Source: Pseudideonella sakaiensis
Lineage (GTDB): Bacteria; Pseudomonadota; Gammaproteobacteria; Burkholderiales; Burkholderiaceae_C
Assembly (NCBI RefSeq): GCF_001293525.1
Contig: NZ_BBYR01000006.1
Location: 1 to 64,000, forward strand
Reading direction: 5' to 3'
Length of the DNA: 64,000 nucleotides
Position numbers and translations under genes: made by a program. The notes under the pieces are model-generated. The model was not told where the DNA came from. It searched no databases and saw only the letters and a list, made by a program, of their open reading frames with translations. Of this stretch, positions 8,563 to 17,509 are shown in pieces. Each line of letters begins with the position of its first letter. Within the stretch, counting starts at the first letter, position 1.

Positions 8563-11500
8563 CGTCGAACACCAGCGTGGCGGGCCAGGTGGGCCAGCCC
8601 AGGCCGAGCGCCGCGTTGTTCGGGTCGCCGCTGCGCGCGAAGGCACCGATGCTGCGCATCATCGCGTCCGACAGCGCGAGCCGGCCGCTGCGGTTGGCCG
8701 AGGTGTACGAGATGTTCGCGTACAGCGAGGGCCCGAAGTTGCCGAAGGCGAACGGCAGGTCGAAGGCGTGGGCCGCCCCGTAGATCACGTCGAAGGGGGC
8801 CGGCAGCTCGTCCCAGTCGAAGCGGTAGACCCAGATGTTCTGCTGCTGGGTGCGCAGCGCGGCCAGGATGCTGTCGCGGCTGTTCAGGAAGAAGATGCGG
8901 TTGAGCTGCTCCGTCTTCGCGTTCCAGCCCGTCGTCGGCGTGGTCGCCGGCAGGTAGGCGCCCGGGATCCACTGCTCGATGCGCTGCGTGGGCGGCGCAT
9001 CCGGGTCCTGGGCGAAGGCGATGCGGAACACCGTCGCATCGTCGATCAGCCGGCCCGCCGGCCCGCCCACCAGCGGCAGCAGCGTCGGGAAGAGCTTGCC
9101 CTCGTCGCGCGTGTTGCCCACCAGCAGCGGCCCCTTGACGTAGGCGCCGGCGCGGATCGCGGCAATCGGGTTGACCGGCACCACCTGGCCGTCGGGGATC
9201 GGGCCGGAGCCGCCGGCGCCGATCGGCGCGAGCTTGCCCACCACCGTCTGCCAGAGCGTGTTCGCGCTCTTGCCGCGCAGGTAGCTGGCGATCTCGGCCG
9301 GGCTGCGCGAGGCGATGTAGGTGGCAGCCGTGGCCAGGTCCGGCGCGAGGCCGTCCCCGATCACCAGCTGGGCCAGCAGGTAGTCGGCCTGGCCGCGGAA
9401 GTCCGCCTCGCGCGCCAGCGTCGCGATGCTGCCGGCGGGCAGTTCGCTGGCGGGTGACAGGCCGCCGCTGATCGGGATCGCCTTGTGCACCAGCGCCGGG
9501 CTGGCGGACACCACCACCGGCGAGGTCATCACCGCGTAGACGTTGACCGCGCCGGCCGACTGGCCCATCAGCGTGACGTTGCCGGCATCGCCGCCGAAGG
9601 CGGCGATGTTGCGGTTCACGAACTTCAGGGCCTGGACGATGTCGAGCAGCGCGAAGTTGCCGGAATCGTCGAGCGGGTTGCCGCTCTTGAGCTGCCCGAG
9701 GTTGAAGAAGCCCAGCACCCCGAGACGGTAGTTCACCGAGACCACCACCGCGTTCGCGCGGCGCGCCAGGTTCGCACCGTCGTACATCGGGTCGGCGGTG
9801 TAGCCGGAGATGTTGCTGCCGCCGTGCACCCAGACGATCACCGGCAGCTGGGTGGCCGCGCCGGCGGGACGCCAGATGTTCAGGAACAGGCAGTCCTCGG
9901 AGCCCACGGTCTGCCCCAGCGAGCTGCCGATGCTGGCGTCGTAGCGGTTGTTCAGGCCCGGCCCGTAGAGCCGCCCCGCCTGGGAGCAGGCCGGGCCGAA
10001 CTGCTGGGTGAAGCGCGGCGTGCTCCAGGCGTCCGGGTCCACCGGTGCCTTCCAGCGCAGCTCGCCCACCGGTGCCTTCGCGAAGGGCACGCCCTTCCAG
10101 GCGTAGGTGCCGCTGGTGGCCGAGAGGTCGGTGCCGACGACCGCGCCGAAGGCGGTCTGGCGCTGCGTCTGCGGCGCGGCCTCCTGGTCCACGCAGCTGA
10201 AGGAGGCGGCCAGGTTGACGTCGCCGCTGCCGTTGTAGCGGGCCCAGCGCGGGTACTCGCACAGCGGCCGCGTGCGGCCGTTGACGGCCCCGCCGGCATC
10301 GCTCATCACCTGCGGTGGCGGCACGGTGCCGTTCTGCACCCAGTTCTCCAGCGTCGTCAGCGAGTCCCAGGCGACGTTGAAGGCGGTGCTGACCGCGTGG
10401 CCGTAGCCCGGGGCCTCGTAGTAGCGCGCGAAGCCCTCGAAGGCGCTGGCGCCCATGCGCGAGCGCAGCCGCTGCACGTACTCCTGGGTGGCGCGCGAGC
10501 TGACCAGCACGTCGACCAGGCCATGCGCCAGCAGCAGCTTGCCGCCTTTCGCGGCGAAGGCATCGAGGTTGACGGGCACGTCGAGGAAGGCGCTCAGCTC
10601 GCTGATCCGCGCCGCCCAGGGCCCGGGGTTCTCCGGGTCGAGCGAGAGCGAGTCGAAGCCCGGGTCGCGCGTGATGCCGTAGCGGATCAGCGCATCGGTC
10701 TGGCGGCTGATGTAGGGCGCGCCGGTGGGCATCGGGAAGGCAGGCGGCTCGGTGCCGAAGTTCAGGAAGGTGACCGTCGGCTGCAGCGGGTTGGGGTTGC
10801 TGGTGATGCCGAGGTCGGCGCCCCAGACGTTGTAGCCGGGGTAGCTGGTCTCGCCGCTGGCCATGCGGAAGTTGAGCCGGGTGGCGCTGTTGGTGCCCTT
10901 CAGCGCGGCGATCTGCGCGTCGGACAGGCAGCCGTCGCCACCCTCCGCACCGTCCGGACAGCGCAGCGGCGCCCCGTTGACCGAGGCGGTGTCGGGATCG
11001 AAGATCGCGTTGCAGCGGGTCTGGTTGCTGATCAGCCCGTCGACCACGCCGTCCAGCCCGTCGCAGGCCTGCATCGCGGCGGTGTAGACGAGCTGGCGCT
11101 TGGCGGGGTTCGGGTAGGCGCCCGGCCGGGCCAGCGCGCGGTTGTTGCGGTGCCCGGCGAGGATCGCGGTCATCTGGTTCCACGCGGGGTACCAGGCGAT
11201 GATGCCGTTCCAGTCGTCCGGCCAGCGCGTGGCCACCTGCAGCGCCTCGCGGCCGCCCGTCGAGCCGCCGGCGAAGTAGGCGCGGTCCGCCTTGTCGACC
11301 GCGTAGCGCGCCCTGATCACGAAGGTGGCCGCGTCGCGCGTCTTCTTCAGCGCCTCGCCGCCCCAGTTGCGCAAGGCCTCCTCGTTCTGCAGGAACAGGC
11401 CGTCGAGCGAGCCGAGCGGGCCGGCGGCGTGGCCGCCGTTGCTGGCGAAGACGGCGTAGCCGCGGCCGATCGGCAGCGCCTGGTCGGCCGGGCCGGCCGG

Positions 11501-11926
11501 CACGTTGCCGGTCACGTTGGGCAGGGTGCCGTCGAAGCCGCCGCCGCCGAACATCATCACCTTGCGGTTCCAGGTGGTCGGCAGCGCGACGCGGAACTGG
11601 ATGTCCGGCGCGGTCGTGTCCACCGGCGCGATCGTGCCCGTCACCAGGCAATGCTCGGGGATGACGCGCGCGCCGCTTCCGCTGGCCTCCACGGTCACCG
11701 CGGTGGTGACGCTGCCGCCGCGCGTCGGCAGGCCGATGCTCGCGGCCGGGATCGCCAGGCCGGCGAGCTGGGCGCAGCCCAGCGCCACCGGGCCCGCGGG
11801 CGGCGCCGGCGTGGGCGCGGGCGCGGCCACCTCGTCGTTCGAGCCGCCGCAGCCGGCGAGCAGGGCCAGCGCGGCGGCCAGCGGGATCACGCGCGCCGGT
11901 CGGCGCGCGGCATGCAGCAGTCTCAT
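8528..11926 (-). CDS. Two-domain secreted lipoprotein: tannase/feruloyl-esterase domain fused to a type-B carboxylesterase
   Basis: 1132 residues. A lipoprotein signal peptide (lipobox LLAG-Cys26) fixes the ATG at 11926 and is followed by a Pro/Ala linker. Domain 1 (about 50-555) is tannase/feruloyl-esterase-like: GGGGFDGTLPN, nucleophile Ser222 in AGGSTGGREAL, Asp472 in HGLVDVLVSS and His510 in PGYGHAVST. Domain 2 (about 588-1130) is a complete type-B carboxylesterase: oxyanion loop WVHGGSNISGYTAD, nucleophile Ser790 in LMGQSAGAVN, acid in TRDEGKLFP, and His in YGAAHAFDLPF. Each family normally forms a protein of its own. Domain 1 lacks the usual Cys pair next to the nucleophile and the His. 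Domain 2 closely resembles the product of the adjacent gene 12100-13878. Probably hydrolyses plant phenolic or other esters at the cell envelope; which is unknown. Confidence 0.92.
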   Translation of the reverse strand: MRLLHAARRPARVIPLAAALALLAGCGGSNDEVAAPAPTPAPPAGPVALGCAQLAGLAIPAASIGLPTRGGSVTTAVTVEASGSGARVIPEHCLVTGTIAPVDTTAPDIQFRVALPTTWNRKVMMFGGGGFDGTLPNVTGNVPAGPADQALPIGRGYAVFASNGGHAAGPLGSLDGLFLQNEEALRNWGGEALKKTRDAATFVIRARYAVDKADRAYFAGGSTGGREALQVATRWPDDWNGIIAWYPAWNQMTAILAGHRNNRALARPGAYPNPAKRQLVYTAAMQACDGLDGVVDGLISNQTRCNAIFDPDTASVNGAPLRCPDGAEGGDGCLSDAQIAALKGTNSATRLNFRMASGETSYPGYNVWGADLGITSNPNPLQPTVTFLNFGTEPPAFPMPTGAPYISRQTDALIRYGITRDPGFDSLSLDPENPGPWAARISELSAFLDVPVNLDAFAAKGGKLLLAHGLVDVLVSSRATQEYVQRLRSRMGASAFEGFARYYEAPGYGHAVSTAFNVAWDSLTTLENWVQNGTVPPPQVMSDAGGAVNGRTRPLCEYPRWARYNGSGDVNLAASFSCVDQEAAPQTQRQTAFGAVVGTDLSATSGTYAWKGVPFAKAPVGELRWKAPVDPDAWSTPRFTQQFGPACSQAGRLYGPGLNNRYDASIGSSLGQTVGSEDCLFLNIWRPAGAATQLPVIVWVHGGSNISGYTADPMYDGANLARRANAVVVSVNYRLGVLGFFNLGQLKSGNPLDDSGNFALLDIVQALKFVNRNIAAFGGDAGNVTLMGQSAGAVNVYAVMTSPVVVSASPALVHKAIPISGGLSPASELPAGSIATLAREADFRGQADYLLAQLVIGDGLAPDLATAATYIASRSPAEIASYLRGKSANTLWQTVVGKLAPIGAGGSGPIPDGQVVPVNPIAAIRAGAYVKGPLLVGNTRDEGKLFPTLLPLVGGPAGRLIDDATVFRIAFAQDPDAPPTQRIEQWIPGAYLPATTPTTGWNAKTEQLNRIFFLNSRDSILAALRTQQQNIWVYRFDWDELPAPFDVIYGAAHAFDLPFAFGNFGPSLYANISYTSANRSGRLALSDAMMRSIGAFARSGDPNNAALGLGWPTWPATLVFDATPTAKAISVQ

Positions 11927-12099
11927 GGTGTCTCCTCGTGTCGTGGCGCCGCGGGGCCCGTGCGCTGCGGCTGGCGGCGGACCAGTCTCGGGCCCGCCCC
12001 GGGCCCCTTCAATGTCGGGCGCGCACACCGCCGGCCGCAGCGCCGGTGTGTGCGGCGTCCACCGCAGAAACCCGCGCGCCGCGCGCGCAGGCCGGCGGC

Positions 12100-13878
12100 T
12101 CAGCGCGTCGGGCCCGCCGGCGCCGGACGCAGCTGCAGCGCGGCCCGGTCACCGTCGGCATCGAACACCAGGCGCTGCGGCCAGGCCGGCCAGTGGGGCG
12201 CCAGCCCGGGCGCGTTCGGCTCGCCCGAGCGCACGAAGGCGCCGAGACGCTGCTGCATGGCCGTCGACAGCGCCAGCCGCCCCGGCGCGTTGGCGCGTGT
12301 GAACAGGATGCGCGCGTACAGCGACGGCCCGAAGTTGCCGAACACGAAGGGCAGGTCGAAGGTGTGTGCGGCACCGAAGACGGTGTCGAAGGGCGCGGGC
12401 TGCGCGTCCCACTCGAACTCGTAGGCCCAGACCTCGCGCTGGCGGGCCCGCAGTGCGTCCAGCACGTCGTCACGGATGGCGGCGAACCACAGGCGGTCGA
12501 GTTCCGCCGCGCGGGCGTCGAAGCCGGTTCCCGGCTGCGCGGCCGGCAGGTAGGCGGGCGGCACCCAGGCCTCGATCGAGGTCTGGGGCGGCGCCTCCGG
12601 GTCGTAGCCCGACACGAGGCGGAACAGCGCCGCATCGTCGAGCAGGCGACCGCTGACGCCACCCAGCGCCGGCCGCAGCGCGAACAGCTGCGGGAAGAGC
12701 TTGGTCTCGTCGCGGGTGTGGCCGGCCAGCACCGGCACCGCGCGATGGCGTCCCTCGCGCAGCGCGCGGATCGGGTCCGTCGCCACGACATGGCCATCGG
12801 GGATGGGGTTGGCGGCGGCCATGCCCCGTGCGGCCAGCCGCGTGCGCACGACCTCGAGCACGGCGTCTGCCGGCTGGGCGCGCAGCCACGCGGCGTCGTC
12901 GGCGCCGGCAGGCGGGTCCCCGGCCGGCCGGCCGGCCGCACGCCGCGCCTCCGCGCGCAAGGCCTCGCCGCGGGCCGCCCACACGGCCACCGGCAGCACG
13001 CCGGGGATCCCGCCCGGCGGCAAGGTCGCCGCGGTCGAGATGCCGCCGCTCAGCGCGATCACGCGGTGGAACAGCGGCACGGGCCGCGCCGCCAGCATCG
13101 GCGAGCTCAGCAGCGCATAGACGTTGACGGCGCCGGCCGACTGGCCCATCAGCGTCACCCGGGACGGGTCCCCGCCGAAGCGGGCCGCATGCGCGGCCAC
13201 GAACTCGAGCGCCTTCACGATGTCGAGCAGCGCGAAGTTGCCCGAGTCCTCCGCCGGGTCGCCGGTTTTCAGCGCCGGCAGGTGCAGGAAGCCGAAGGGA
13301 CCGAGTCGGTAGTTGACGGACACCACCACCAGGTCCTGGCTGCGCGCCAGCGCCGCCCCGTCGTAGACCGGGTCGGCGGTGTAGCCGGTGATGTTGCTGC
13401 CGCCGTGGACGAAGACCAGCACCGGCCGGGGGCGGGTCGGCACCGAGGCCGGGGTCCAGACATTGAGCGTCAGGCAGTCCTCCGCGCCCACCGTGCGGCC
13501 CAGCGTGCTGCCGATGGTCTCGTCGTGGCGGTTGTTCAGGCCGGGGCCGTAGAGGCGGCCGGTCTGCACGCAGGCCGGCCCGAAGGCCGTGGCCGCGCGC
13601 GGGCGGGACCAGGGCTGCGGGTCCTGCGGGGCGCGCCAGCGCAGCGCGCCGACCGGTGCGCGGGCATAGGGCACGCCCGCCCAGCGCCAGGTGCCGCTGG
13701 CGGCGCTGTCGTCGTGGCCGACGATCGGGCCCCAGGCGGTCTCGCGCAGCAGCGGGGGTGCGACGGACCCCGCGGGCGGCAGCGCGCAGCCTGCCCCCAG
13801 CAGCGTGGCGGCCGCAAGCAGGACGAACCGGATCGCGCGGGCGTGCCGCCGGGTCGGCAGGGCGTGCAACGGTCGCAT
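12100..13878 (-). CDS. Type-B carboxylesterase lipoprotein
   Basis: 592 residues. The start ATG 13878 gives a lipoprotein signal peptide (lipobox LLGAG-Cys near residue 32). Single alpha/beta-hydrolase domain of the carboxylesterase type B (para-nitrobenzyl esterase) family: GPACVQTGRLYGPGLNNR, oxyanion loop FVHGGSNITGYTAD, nucleophile Ser in LMGQSAGAVN, acidic residue in HTRDETKLFP, His in FGAAHTFDLPF. Nearly every signature block matches domain 2 of the neighbouring fusion protein, so the two are tandem paralogues. Compared with that domain it has an insertion (ARGEALRAEARRAAGRPAG) in the lid region after the first third. It lies 11 nt downstream of the Bug gene, so it is probably co-transcribed. 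Confidence 0.92.
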   Translation of the reverse strand: MRPLHALPTRRHARAIRFVLLAAATLLGAGCALPPAGSVAPPLLRETAWGPIVGHDDSAASGTWRWAGVPYARAPVGALRWRAPQDPQPWSRPRAATAFGPACVQTGRLYGPGLNNRHDETIGSTLGRTVGAEDCLTLNVWTPASVPTRPRPVLVFVHGGSNITGYTADPVYDGAALARSQDLVVVSVNYRLGPFGFLHLPALKTGDPAEDSGNFALLDIVKALEFVAAHAARFGGDPSRVTLMGQSAGAVNVYALLSSPMLAARPVPLFHRVIALSGGISTAATLPPGGIPGVLPVAVWAARGEALRAEARRAAGRPAGDPPAGADDAAWLRAQPADAVLEVVRTRLAARGMAAANPIPDGHVVATDPIRALREGRHRAVPVLAGHTRDETKLFPQLFALRPALGGVSGRLLDDAALFRLVSGYDPEAPPQTSIEAWVPPAYLPAAQPGTGFDARAAELDRLWFAAIRDDVLDALRARQREVWAYEFEWDAQPAPFDTVFGAAHTFDLPFVFGNFGPSLYARILFTRANAPGRLALSTAMQQRLGAFVRSGEPNAPGLAPHWPAWPQRLVFDADGDRAALQLRPAPAGPTR

Positions 13879-13889
13879 GCGGCGCTCCG

Positions 13890-14864
13890 TCAGTCGGCGG
13901 TGATCTGGGCGGCCTTGATGACCTGGGCCCACTTGCGCGTCTCGCTCTCGATGAAGGCGGCGAACTCGGCCGGACTGCCGCCGCGCAGCTGCAGCCCGAG
14001 CGCCTCGGCCTTGCGCCGCAGCTCGGCCTCGCCGAGCACCGCATTCGTCTCCGCGTTCAGCCGCTGCACGACGGCGGCCGGCGTGCCGGCCGGCAGCATC
14101 AGCCCGTACCAGCCATAGCCGACCACGCCGGGCAGGCCCGCTTCGCGGAAGGTGGGCGTCTGCGGCTGCAGCGGGGTGCGCTCCTCGTTGGCCACCGCCA
14201 GCACGCGCAGCTTGCCGGCCTGCACGTGGGGGATGGCCGCGGACAGTGCCGTCAGCGTGCCGTCGATGCGGCCCGCCAGCAGTTCCTGGGTGGCCGGCGC
14301 ATCGCCGCGGAACTGCGCCACCACCCCCTTCGTGCCCGCGGCGCGCATCAACAGCTCGGCCGTCAGGTGCGGAGCCGATCCGGCCCCCGGGGAGCCGAAG
14401 TTCAGCCCCTGCGGCCGGGACCGGCCCTGCTCCAGGAACTCCGCCACCGTGCGGTAGGGCGCCTCCGCGTTGACGACCAGGAACAGCGGCGCGATCGCCG
14501 TGCTGACCACCGCGTCGAAGCTCTTCTTCGCGTCGTAGGGCAGCCGCGGATACAGCGCCTCGCCGATCGCGATCGGCGCCGCGGCGTGCAGCACCGTGTA
14601 GCCGTCGGGTGCGGCGCGCGCGACGTACTCGTTGGCGATGCGGGTGCCGGCCCCGGCCTTGTTCTCCACCACGAAGCGCTGCCCCAGCCGCGCGCCCAGC
14701 GCCTCGCCCAGCAGCCGCGTCAGGATGTCGTTGGCGCCGCCGGCACCATAGGGCGCGACGACGGTGACGGGCCGCGCCGGCCAGGTCTCGGCGCGGCCGA
14801 GGGTCGGGGCCAGGCCGAGCGCGGCGCAGGAAGCGCCCAGCAGGCGACGTCGGGTGAGGGTCAT
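13890..14864 (-). CDS. Bug-family (tripartite tricarboxylate transporter) substrate-binding protein
   Basis: 324 residues. The N-terminus MTLTRRRLLGASCAALGLAP has twin Arg and a hydrophobic core, a Tat- or Sec-type signal peptide. The mature start ETWPARPVTVVAPYGAGGANDILTRLL is the Bug signature (PFxxGGxxD), and the second ligand loop VVENKAGAGTRIANEYVARA follows. Bug proteins are abundant orphan binding proteins in Burkholderiales, binding carboxylates or related anions. The two expected membrane subunits (TctA/TctB) are not in the window. Placed between a DUF1254 gene and the esterase genes, it may bind the acid released by those esterases (inference). Confidence 0.93.
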   Translation of the reverse strand: MTLTRRRLLGASCAALGLAPTLGRAETWPARPVTVVAPYGAGGANDILTRLLGEALGARLGQRFVVENKAGAGTRIANEYVARAAPDGYTVLHAAAPIAIGEALYPRLPYDAKKSFDAVVSTAIAPLFLVVNAEAPYRTVAEFLEQGRSRPQGLNFGSPGAGSAPHLTAELLMRAAGTKGVVAQFRGDAPATQELLAGRIDGTLTALSAAIPHVQAGKLRVLAVANEERTPLQPQTPTFREAGLPGVVGYGWYGLMLPAGTPAAVVQRLNAETNAVLGEAELRRKAEALGLQLRGGSPAEFAAFIESETRKWAQVIKAAQITAD

Positions 14865-14892
14865 GGCAGTCTCCGGGTCGGGGTTGGCCGGC

Positions 14893-16143
14893 TCAGCCGA
14901 GCCGATGCAGCGGGGGATAGGCGTAGCGGAACTGCAGGTGCTCTTCCTGCGGCTGGTAGAGCCGCAGCACCACGTAGAAGGGCTCGCCGGCCGGGGCCGG
15001 CAGCCAGTGGTGGCCGGGGCCCGGGTCCTGCGCCTGCAGGCGCAGCACCAGCTCGCCCCCGGGGCCCGGCCGCAGGCCCGGGGTGCGGTCGCCGATCGAG
15101 TAGCGCCGCAGCGGGTTGTCGACGAACAGGCAGTCGCTGCGGCGGTACATCGTCAGCGACCAGAAGGCACCCACCCGCGGCAGGCCGCCGGGCGGGAAGC
15201 GCAGCTCGTAGGCCTGCGAGCCGTGCAGCGGGCGACCGTCGGCATCGACCTCGGCGGTGGGGTACATCGCCTCCTCGATGCCGAGCGCGCCGATCAGGTT
15301 GCGGGCCACCCGCGCCCGCGTCAGGTGATCGTCGCCCCAGTGGCTGCGCACCGCGACGGGCAGCGCCCACCCGCCGCCGAGCTGGCGCGGCTGGTCCTGC
15401 CGGCGCAGGGTCTCGTACACCGCCGGCAGTTGCCGCGCGACCGCGGCCGGCTCGAGCGGCCAGGCGAGCGCCTCGCCGGCGGGCAGCGGATTGCGCGCCA
15501 GCGCCGCGTCGACGCACGGGAGGAAGCGCGGCGCCGGCGGCGGCTCCGGCTCCTGTGCGTCGAGACCGGTGTCCAGGCGCCGGGCCGCGTCGCTGCCGTC
15601 GGCCCTGCGCAGCGCCAGCGCGTCCTGCAGCGCATGCACCTCGGCGAGGTCCGCCGCGCTGTCGTCGGCGAGGATGCGGCCGATGATCCAGACGTCGTGC
15701 CCCGGCGCGGCGATCACCTGCGACACGCCGGGGGGCACGCGCCCCGGCCCGTCCGGTCCGTGCATCAGCGTGCACTGGGGCCGCGATCCGGTGCTGCGGC
15801 GCCCGACGTAGGCGAAGGGGTTGGTCCAGGCGTCCAGCAGGCCGAGCGTCCAGTAGCGCGAACCGAAGTCCGGCGAGTGGATCAGCACCGGGCCCGCGGA
15901 CAGGTCGAGCCAGGCATTGCTGTAGAGGGTGTCGTTGTTCGGGCTCACGACCTCCCGGTCGCCCGGGCCGAGCTTGCGGCGGGTGTGGGTGAACAGGTTG
16001 ACCCAGCGCCGCGGCGCACGGCGGTCCTCGCTGGCGTAGCCCAGCCGCGGGTGGCGGCGCGCCGTGGTGGCGGCGCGCATGCGCATCATCTCGAACAGCG
16101 GCAGGGTCTGCACGAGGGCGTCGTGGACGTCGGCGTCGGTCAT
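14893..16143 (-). CDS. DUF1254/DUF1214 domain protein
   Basis: 416 residues. The first part (about 30-150) matches DUF1254: VVSPNNDTLYSNAWLDL and GSRYWTLGLLDAWTNPFAYVG; the last 110 residues match DUF1214: PPGGLPRVGAFWSLTMY, SIGDRTPGL and YPP near the end. No signal peptide is obvious, whereas many members are exported. Function is not established for the family; members commonly sit beside catabolic or membrane genes. It is 28 nt upstream of the Bug gene and 27 nt downstream of the CoA-transferase gene, so likely part of the same operon. Confidence 0.85.
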   Translation of the reverse strand: MTDADVHDALVQTLPLFEMMRMRAATTARRHPRLGYASEDRRAPRRWVNLFTHTRRKLGPGDREVVSPNNDTLYSNAWLDLSAGPVLIHSPDFGSRYWTLGLLDAWTNPFAYVGRRSTGSRPQCTLMHGPDGPGRVPPGVSQVIAAPGHDVWIIGRILADDSAADLAEVHALQDALALRRADGSDAARRLDTGLDAQEPEPPPAPRFLPCVDAALARNPLPAGEALAWPLEPAAVARQLPAVYETLRRQDQPRQLGGGWALPVAVRSHWGDDHLTRARVARNLIGALGIEEAMYPTAEVDADGRPLHGSQAYELRFPPGGLPRVGAFWSLTMYRRSDCLFVDNPLRRYSIGDRTPGLRPGPGGELVLRLQAQDPGPGHHWLPAPAGEPFYVVLRLYQPQEEHLQFRYAYPPLHRLG

Positions 16144-16170
16144 GGGGGCGTGGGAAGGGGCAGGAGCGGT

Positions 16171-17361
16171 TCAGGCGACGGCACCGCTGCGGCGCAGCGC
16201 CGCGATGTCCTCGCCGGCGTAGCCGAGCTCGGCGAGCAGGCCGTCGGTGTCGGCCCCGCAGGCGGGCGCGGCAGGCAGGCTGGCCGGCGCGTGGCCGTCG
16301 ATGCGGTAGGGCCGGCCGAGCACCCGGTAGCCCGGTCCGGCGGGCTCCGGCGCGTGCACCAGCAGGCCGCCCGCCGCGAGGTCGGCGCTCTGCAGCACCT
16401 GCGCATAGCTGCGCACCGCACCGGCCACGATGCCGTGGCGGGTCAGCAGCTCGACGCAGGCCTCGCTGCTGTAGCCGGCGAGTCGCTCGCGCAGCAGCGC
16501 ACGCAGCGCGTCCCGGTGCAGCACCCGCTGCTCGTTGCTGCGGAAGCGCGGGTCCTCGGCCAGCGCCTCGCAGCCCAGCACCCGGCACAGGCGCCGCCAG
16601 TGGTCCTCGGCATAGGCCGAGAGCACGATGCAGCCGTCACGCGTGGGCAGCACCTCCGCTGCGGGGGCGTTGTTCGGCTGGCCGTCGCCGCGCCGGGCCG
16701 GCTCCGGGCCGCCGCCGAGGTAATCGGCCCAGGTGGCGGCCTGCAGGTGCAGGGCCGTGTCCAGCAGCGAGGCCTCCAGCGTGGCCCCGACGCCGCTGCG
16801 CTCCCGCGCGAACAGCGCCGCCAGCACCGCCTGCGCACCCAGCTGGGCCGCGGCGGCATCGACGATCGGCACGCCCACCTTCTGCGGCGGGCGGTCGGCC
16901 TCCCCGGTCAGCCACATCAGGCCGCTCTCGGCCTGGGCGGCGATGTCGTAGCCGGGCCGCAGCCGCGAGGGGCCCTGGCTGCCGAAGCCGGAGATCGACA
17001 GGCAGACGAGCCGTGGAAAGCGCCGCCGCAGCACCTCGGGCGCGAGTCCCAGGCCCTCGACCACGCCGGGGCGCAGGTTCTGAACCAGCACGTCGGCACG
17101 CTCGATCAGCCGCAGCGCGACCGCATGGCCGTCCGCGTGCTTCAGGTCGAGCGCGATCGACTGCTTGCCGCGGTTGTAGGCGCGCACCATCGACTCGCCG
17201 TAGCGGCCGATCTGGCGGGCCTGGTCCCCGTCCGGGGGCTCGACCTTGACCACCCGGGCACCGAGCTCGGCCAGGGCCATCGCCGTGCCCGGGCCGGCGA
17301 TGTACTGGCCGAGGTCGATCACCAGGATGCCGGCCAGCGGGCCGGGCGACGACAGGGACAT
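16171..17361 (-). CDS. CaiB/BaiF-type (family III) CoA-transferase
   Basis: 396 residues, cytoplasmic. It opens with LAGILVIDLGQYIAGPGTAMALAELGARVVKVEPP, the family III CoA-transferase N-terminus, followed by KQSIALDLKHADG, LVQNLRPGVVEGLGL and GYDIAAQAESGLMWLTG. The Asp in GVPIVDAAAAQLG corresponds to the catalytic Asp that forms the acyl anhydride. These enzymes move CoA between carboxylates, for example formyl-, carnitinyl- or aryl-succinyl-CoA. First gene of the group that ends with the esterases, so it may activate an acid released by them. A LysR gene diverges from it. Confidence 0.92.
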   Translation of the reverse strand: MSLSSPGPLAGILVIDLGQYIAGPGTAMALAELGARVVKVEPPDGDQARQIGRYGESMVRAYNRGKQSIALDLKHADGHAVALRLIERADVLVQNLRPGVVEGLGLAPEVLRRRFPRLVCLSISGFGSQGPSRLRPGYDIAAQAESGLMWLTGEADRPPQKVGVPIVDAAAAQLGAQAVLAALFARERSGVGATLEASLLDTALHLQAATWADYLGGGPEPARRGDGQPNNAPAAEVLPTRDGCIVLSAYAEDHWRRLCRVLGCEALAEDPRFRSNEQRVLHRDALRALLRERLAGYSSEACVELLTRHGIVAGAVRSYAQVLQSADLAAGGLLVHAPEPAGPGYRVLGRPYRIDGHAPASLPAAPACGADTDGLLAELGYAGEDIAALRRSGAVA

Positions 17362-17509
17362 CGGCGAAGGTCTCCAGGGTGTGCCGGCGGCGGCCCGCGA
17401 AGGGCTGCGCCGATCTGCTGCGCACGATAGGAGATGTGGTCATCCACGGAAACACAGTAATCTTGATGACGTGATCACATCGGGTGATCACCTGTTCCGA
17501 GCGCTTCCC
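17362..17509. promoter_or_regulatory. Divergent regulatory region with two GTGATCAC palindromes
   Basis: 148 nt between the CoA-transferase operon and its divergent LysR gene. It holds an exact 8-bp palindrome GTGATCAC twice, at 17471-17478 and 17484-17491 (13 nt apart centre to centre), and an imperfect one, GTGG-N4-CCAC, at 17436-17447. This part is less GC-rich than the flanks. Repeated dyads upstream of a LysR gene are typical binding sites for the LysR protein; that role is inferred. Confidence 0.6.

Noticed and set aside
9485-12424. 979-codon plus-strand frame across the esterase genes
   Set aside because: Antisense shadow of the tannase-esterase fusion; repetitive Ala/Gly/Arg/His sequence with no motifs.
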